64,000 bases of DNA. Origin: Allacma fusca (taxonomy: Eukaryota; Arthropoda; Collembola; Symphypleona; Sminthuridae). The translations under genes and the position numbers were made by a program. Each line of letters starts with the position of its first letter. Within the stretch, counting starts at the first letter, position 1. Shown piece after piece: positions 58,901 through 64,000 of the stretch. The notes beneath the pieces are model-generated. The model did not search any database. It worked only from the letters and a program-made list of their open reading frames with translations, and was not told the origin of the DNA. Where the stretch lies: the NCBI GenBank assembly GCA_947179485.1, contig OX359245.1:37807067-37871066 (forward strand). The letters run 5' to 3'.

Positions 58901-59445
58901 TTTATTTTTTATGCCGTGATCATCTAGTGGTTAGAACATTCCTGGATTTTCAATCCTGATTATTTATTAGGAGCTCTTAGAAAATACTTGCTCATTGGAC
59001 GTTACGCACACTTCCGAGCTTTAAGATTGGATTCAAAGCTGATGCTCACAATTCTATTTCAGCTGAATTTGGGTGTACCAGTTTGCCGCACAATTCAGAT
59101 AAATAACTCATAAGCTGCTCAAACCGTACGAATTTTTGCCGTGATCATCTAGTGGTTAGAACAATTATCAGAAACAACATGTGGTCTAGACTGTAAACGC
59201 TGCGTAAGCATTCGGATCTCCAGGAACTGTTGTTATACGTTCTAAGGAAAGAATTCCTGAGAAGGAAATTTATTTCGGGGGATCACCCCGTGTTTCGGAT
59301 ATCTAAGAAATAGGGGATCCTAAACGATACAAACGTTGATTACCCATGTCGATCTCCTGTAAGTATTTGAAATTCTTTGGGAGGACAATGAGTGGTTCTG
59401 GTGAATTGTGTTTGCTGGGATCATCTAGTGGTTATAGAACTTAAA
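58901..59445 (+). repeat. Three tRNA-His 5'-half-like boxes, 225-276 bp apart
   Basis: Boxes at 58913-58940, 59138-59165 and 59414-59442. The first two read GCCGTGATCATCTAGTGG then TTAGAAC. The third is GCTGGGATCATCTAGTGG then TTATAGAAC, with a two-base insertion. A T-rich run precedes each one. Spacers look unrelated. No tRNA 3' half is present after any box. Confidence 0.88.
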
Positions 59446-60740
59446 CTTAAAGAGGACGAGGACTGATTGTGGAGGAATTTATAGGGACCGTTGGGATAAT
59501 TCAGATTGATATAATTTCTTGATTTGTTTGCATAATGAAGGTTTATGGGATTAAATGAGAGGAGATAGGTGACGTGAATGGGCACAGCATGTGGTGGAGG
59601 AGAGACCCCTCATGTGCGGATTTACATTAATTTAAAATTATGGGACAGGGAATGGTCCAATAGCCAGGGTGCTCTTCTTTCCTCAGCTCTTTCCTCCTCG
59701 GAGATTTCATCTTGTGCCAAAATCAGCAGCTCCAATAATTCCCTTCCATCTGACACTTGAGCAGAGCTCCCTTGTGTTCCTTGCACAAATTTATTATCGA
59801 AATGTGGGATAATTTAGGGATTATTATTAGGGAATTATTTCTTCAATAAATGCAAAAAAAACCTTCCTGTGTACGTTGATATTACATGGGTTCTTTTTTT
59901 AATGCGAGGTTCGTTCATAAAATTTTAAAGACTGGGTCTGTAATTGGTCAGTGACAGAATGAAGGTTGACGTTGAATATATACAATTTGGAAACTTTGTG
60001 ACAAGGAAATGTAAAATTGGAATTTTTAAATTGACACCGTTTGTTTATTTTTAATAAATGGGCCGCATAGCAAGACTGAAATTGTTCTGTAATGTCATTT
60101 TTGTGTTTACACCTTCCCCGGCGCCTGGTCTGGACTTGGCCGTTGTAATGCGGCGTAATGAGGGATTTTTGGAATAATTGGCATTCGAAGAACATTTATC
60201 CACTTCCAGGCGCATTTTTGGGATTTTTTATATCTCCTTTTACAAAGCATTCCTTTTCATCGCTGTAGAGCTCCATTGGAATTGCACGGAGGTTTGAAGT
60301 CTATACAATTACAATGCAACGTGTTTGTACAGGGACTGGGCCCATAGTGCCTGTACAAATGGAGAGGACGGAGTGAGTGGGTAAAATTTATGCATGGTTT
60401 ACATTAAAGGCATGGAAGAGCTCTGGCAGACAGAAAATTTTAAGTAGAAAATGTTTTGCTGCCGTTTTGTTGTCGATGTAGTTGTTGTTGTTGTTGAAGA
60501 TTGTGAGACTCCATTCCTCTCCGCAACTTCTCCTCTCTCAACTCGTTCACTTAATTATAATGATGGGAATCTCGTTTCCAATCCACTCCAACCCATGCAC
60601 ATGCACTTGTTTATAGAGTCAGGATACAGAGGCCATATCAATTGCATTTGCTTATATGCAACATGCGTCTCATATCCATGAGCTGGGTTCGTATCAATGT
60701 GACGGCTGGCCTTATGTTGAAAGACTGTTCAGAGCTACGT
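59446..60740. other. Intergenic DNA, no gene seen
   Basis: A GTT-type run lies near 60478-60496. Frames of up to 98 codons have no domain. Confidence 0.4.
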
Positions 60741-61270
60741 TCAAGTTCAAGTTATACTCAAATTTCAAGGTCGGGTCAAGTTCGGGTCACATTTTTGGGG
60801 TCAAAGGGAATTAAGGGGGATGAGCTACTAATGGTTTTTTTATAGCTGAATGAAATTTAAGCTACGGTTGAAGTCAAGTTGAGTCTAAAATAATGAAGGG
60901 TGGAAGTTCAAGTTCAGGTCAAAGGTCATGTTTGCATTTTCGATATAAGTTCAAGTTTACGCTAAAGTTCATGTTTGGAGTTTTATAGTTAAAGCTTAAG
61001 TTCAGGTCACATTTATAAATTCGACAAAGTATTAGTTCAAGTTTGAGTTTTTCAGTTTAAGTGAATAAGTTATACTGAGGTCAAGATGAGGTCAAGTTCA
61101 AGTCAAGGGTACATCACAAAAGCTCTTTTTCGACGACATGCATGTTAATTTGGACTTTGGCAAATATCAAGTATTGGTCAAACCAAATTGATGAGTCAAG
61201 TTCAAGTACAGTTCCAGCAAAGGTCAAGTTTGAGGAAAACTTGACCTTAGTGCGATTTCAAGTTTGGTGA
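60741..61270. repeat. Degenerate AAGTTCAGGTCA field
   Basis: GTTCAAGTTCAGGTCA, GGTCAAGTT and their variants recur about a dozen times without a clear period. The core word is GGTCA or GGTCAA. Confidence 0.65.
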
Positions 61271-62728
61271 TACTGCTTACTTTTATATAATTTTGATCCA
61301 GAGTTAAATAACTTTGCGTGGAGCTTGAAATCTGAAATAAGGGCAAGTTCCATTTTTTTTACACTCAGGATTGAACTTAGCTCTACCCCTGAATTGACTA
61401 AGGGAAGGTGGTAGCTCCGATGCGGAGGCAGTGCTCGGCCGATGCGTGCAGTAAATCATGTTGGAAATGCAAAACGGAGGGAAAAACGCAGCTTGATCAA
61501 GTCAAGACGGGAGGAAAAAAGTTGAGTAAAATGAGCAGAGATTTTTTTCCCATGCACAAGTCATGAACACAAGGCTCGTGTACATTTCCTCAGCACCCCT
61601 TCCCTCAGACTGTTATTACTTTTAACATAGGACCAAGGCATGGGAGATATATGGGCAACAGGAGCAAATGGGAATCATCCATACCTTCAGATTAAATCCG
61701 TCGCAAGTTCTCGCAGGATATTTTTTCTCTCTCTCCCTTTCTCTCTCTCTCCCTCTCCATATATATTCAATTACGGAGTAAGTCAAGCTCTTTTCGAGTA
61801 AATTGAATCTGAATTTGTGGACATGGGAATTTATTTTTTATCCCAATTTTTTTTCGCTCCCTTTTAGCCCCATTTGCTCCTTGGCAGTCTCTTGAGGCAA
61901 AACAAGATACACCGAGTAATTTTGCATCAGCGGAAATGCTTATTTACCTTTCCAAATGGACCACAAATTTTACAAAATATTTGTACAACAATTTTCCATC
62001 TCTATTTTATATTTTTTTCTCTTCGTGAAAATTCTGCACATTACTTTTATACAAAATCCAGAGTAGTTAGGAGTAAATTTCAGGCGGAATAAAATTTCCA
62101 TGGAAAATATTGCCCAGTTTTTAAATTCCAAATTTCCCAGCCCCAATTCTTGAGTCCGGGTTGTAGGAAATCAAAGGAATTGAGTGCTTACATCAACATG
62201 CCTATTAATCCTGAGGAAAATTGGAGTCTTTGTTTTTTCCTCCCATAATGACCCCCCTTATAGATTTTACGTGTGCGGTTTCAGTTACATTCCAACATTT
62301 GTACATAAAATGTGCCTTGGAAGAAAAAAACAACAGCCGCCTATAAATGCCTCACAAATCCAGAAAAAACAGTGCCAGATTGCATCAGATATTCGATTGC
62401 TCATGACAATGAGCCAGAAGAAGAACAAGGGGAGGAAAAAATGTTAGTGTTAAAGGAGGAAGTGAGAAAATGATACGTCAGGATCTAAAAAACCAATAAA
62501 GCTGGCAGATGATAGGGATAATGCACGGTCAGAGCCAGGAGCTAGATAAAATAATGCTCAGATACATATATATTGATATAAGAATGTGCTTGAATGCTAC
62601 AGTCAGCCCTTACTATAACAATGCTCATTTATAAAAGCATTTTATCTCCAAGCTCAAACATATTTTCACATTTTTCATTTAACACAACGTCAAGCATTTT
62701 AAATTTAACAATAATGTTTTTCCTTCAG
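61271..62728. other. Intergenic DNA with CT tracts
   Basis: A CT-rich tract spans about 61723-61758. GCTCCGATGC and GGCCGATGC words occur near 61415-61445. The 87-codon frame at 62184-62447 has no domain. Confidence 0.4.
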
Positions 62729-62770
62729 AGTTTTCTACCCACTAGATGATCACAGCGAAAATAAATGTTA
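62729..62770 (-). repeat. Single tRNA-His 5'-half-like box, inverted
   Basis: On the minus strand 62756-62729 reads GCTGTGATCATCTAGTGG then GTAGAAAA, preceded by the AT-rich TTTATTTTC. It is the only His-like copy on the minus strand. Confidence 0.75.
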
Positions 62771-62996
62771 CTACCACAGAGCTTCTTCATAACAATTTTT
62801 AAATTATCACAATATTTCCAAGCGACTCTCATGAGCTCGGCGTACTGTATGTAAATTGAGCTTGAGCAAAGTCAATGAGTTGCTGATGCATATGTAAAAC
62901 ATTACAGGTGTAAAATGATAGGGCAGGAAAGGAGCAGAGACGTGAGCAAGAGAGCAGAGGCACATTGAGCCATTTCCTTGGCTCAGTAGACACTGC

Positions 62997-63233
62997 ATGG
63001 CAATGGAGCCGGAGAGGATACAGAGAGAGAGAGCAAAGCTACATACAGTACATTGTCATAATAAGAGACTGCTTTCTAAAAGTACGTCCACTATTATGGA
63101 GCTTATAAAGAAAGTGCCTGCACTAATTGAACGAGATCTTAAACTATATAACGTACACATTGACATTGTGATCAAAGCAGAAGAACCACTACTGACAATT
63201 CAATTTGGAGTCTTTAAAAAGTGTTTCTTTTGA
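62997..63233 (+). CDS. Uncharacterised 78-codon open frame
   Basis: An ATG at 62997 opens a 78-residue frame with a charged, helix-like composition (for example MELIKKVPALIERDLKLYNV), which looks more protein-like than most frames here. It spans a GA microsatellite near 63019-63032. A pyrimidine/T-rich stretch ending AATCAG at about 63291 could be an acceptor for a following exon, but no matching donor was found. I do not recognise a family. It may be chance. Confidence 0.15.
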   Translation: MAMEPERIQRERAKLHTVHCHNKRLLSKSTSTIMELIKKVPALIERDLKLYNVHIDIVIKAEEPLLTIQFGVFKKCFF

Positions 63234-64000
63234 CATGAATTATTATGTAGGTGTAAATTGTTAACTATAATTTTTTTCAAATTTGAAATCAGTTAGACGA
63301 GATAAAAGATGCTCTTCCAGAGATGCTGTTATAAAAAGAGCTTACTACAACCAAGAGAGAGAGAGAGGGAGCAAAGGAAACGGAGCATTGGATGGAAGGA
63401 GAAGAGACAAGGCAGAACGAAGCATTTGACAAAGCACTGACTTGGAAACATTTCGGAAATCACAAAAACTCACAAACTCTCCGAGATTCTCGCCTTATAC
63501 TCATTGCCAAAGGGAATCATGGGCTTGTAATCCTTCGAAAATGACGGAGTAAAAGAGAGAGAGAGAGCGAAATAGGCAAACTCATTCAACTGAAGCAAAT
63601 GGATTCTGGGAGGTTTTTCACTGTCTCAGTCTTGTTCCAAGGAGATCGGACAGGAAGCCGGAATGATGTAGCACTTTTATAGACCTCAAATTATACCTCA
63701 CACTGCCCAATTCCAACCAACCCGCTTCCTTCCCTTCCTCATCAATTAAACCAGCAAACACACACTCATACACTCACACACACAAAACACTATCAACAAC
63801 CCACTCCGCTCCGTTTACATTCCCTTAATTCCACATTTGCATAGGAATTTTATTTTTTAACATATACCCTCACCAGAGCTGCAGCGGTGAAGAGGTATTG
63901 TTAAGTGCTTGTAGTAGTAGGAGACTGGTACAGTCTATTTATTGCTCATTGTCAGCTTTCGATTCTTAAAACCAAGACGCTTTCCTTCAGCTCTCGAAAC
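63234..64000. other. Intergenic DNA with GA and CA tracts
   Basis: GA tracts lie near 63354-63370 and 63553-63570, and a CA-rich stretch near 63757-63787. No gene seen. Confidence 0.45.

Overview
The window looks like AT-rich arthropod nuclear DNA. The only gene I can name with confidence is a Toll-family receptor on the minus strand, with two coding exons at 21968-22542 and 23278-26692. It belongs to the long Toll class (Toll-6, Toll-7, 18-wheeler, Tollo). A springtail or another non-dipteran arthropod is a guess. I saw no rRNA, no complete tRNA, no reverse transcriptase, no transposase and no CRISPR array. Most other open frames are short and lie in repeats or random AT-rich DNA.

The rest is intergenic DNA dominated by tandem repeats, of two kinds. 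(a) Young-looking minisatellites with short units: 45 bp at 3.0 kb, 33 bp at 7.3 kb, 22 bp at 9.9 kb, 57 bp at 16.1 kb, 24-25 bp at 19.5 kb, 37 bp at 21.4 kb, 35/37 bp inside the Toll intron, 17 bp at 34.2 kb, 27 bp at 38.1 kb, 12 bp at 40 kb, 27 bp at 45.4 kb, 22 bp at 48.1 kb, 23 bp at 52.5 kb, 40 bp at 55.5 kb and 29-30 bp at 57.2 kb. (b) Older arrays in which a short box of about 18-45 bp is well kept while the 100-200 bp between boxes has drifted almost beyond recognition.

The second kind is the most interesting part. One box family, with 12 clear copies at 5.8, 11.2-12.0 and 32.1-33.2 kb, reads on the minus strand as the 5' half of tRNA-Glu. A second, with six copies at 44.0-44.3, 58.9-59.4 and 62.7 kb, reads as the 5' half of tRNA-His. 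Both stop matching after the D-arm, both lack the 3' half, and both carry the same change from tRNA (G10 to A). Two more box arrays, unrelated or only doubtfully related to tRNA, lie at 4.74-5.76 kb and 49.2-49.9 kb.

A second window-wide signal is the word GGTCAA/TTGACC. It is the shared core of about ten arrays with otherwise different units, and I count 24 copies in the 3.4 kb Toll exon, where fewer than two are expected by chance.
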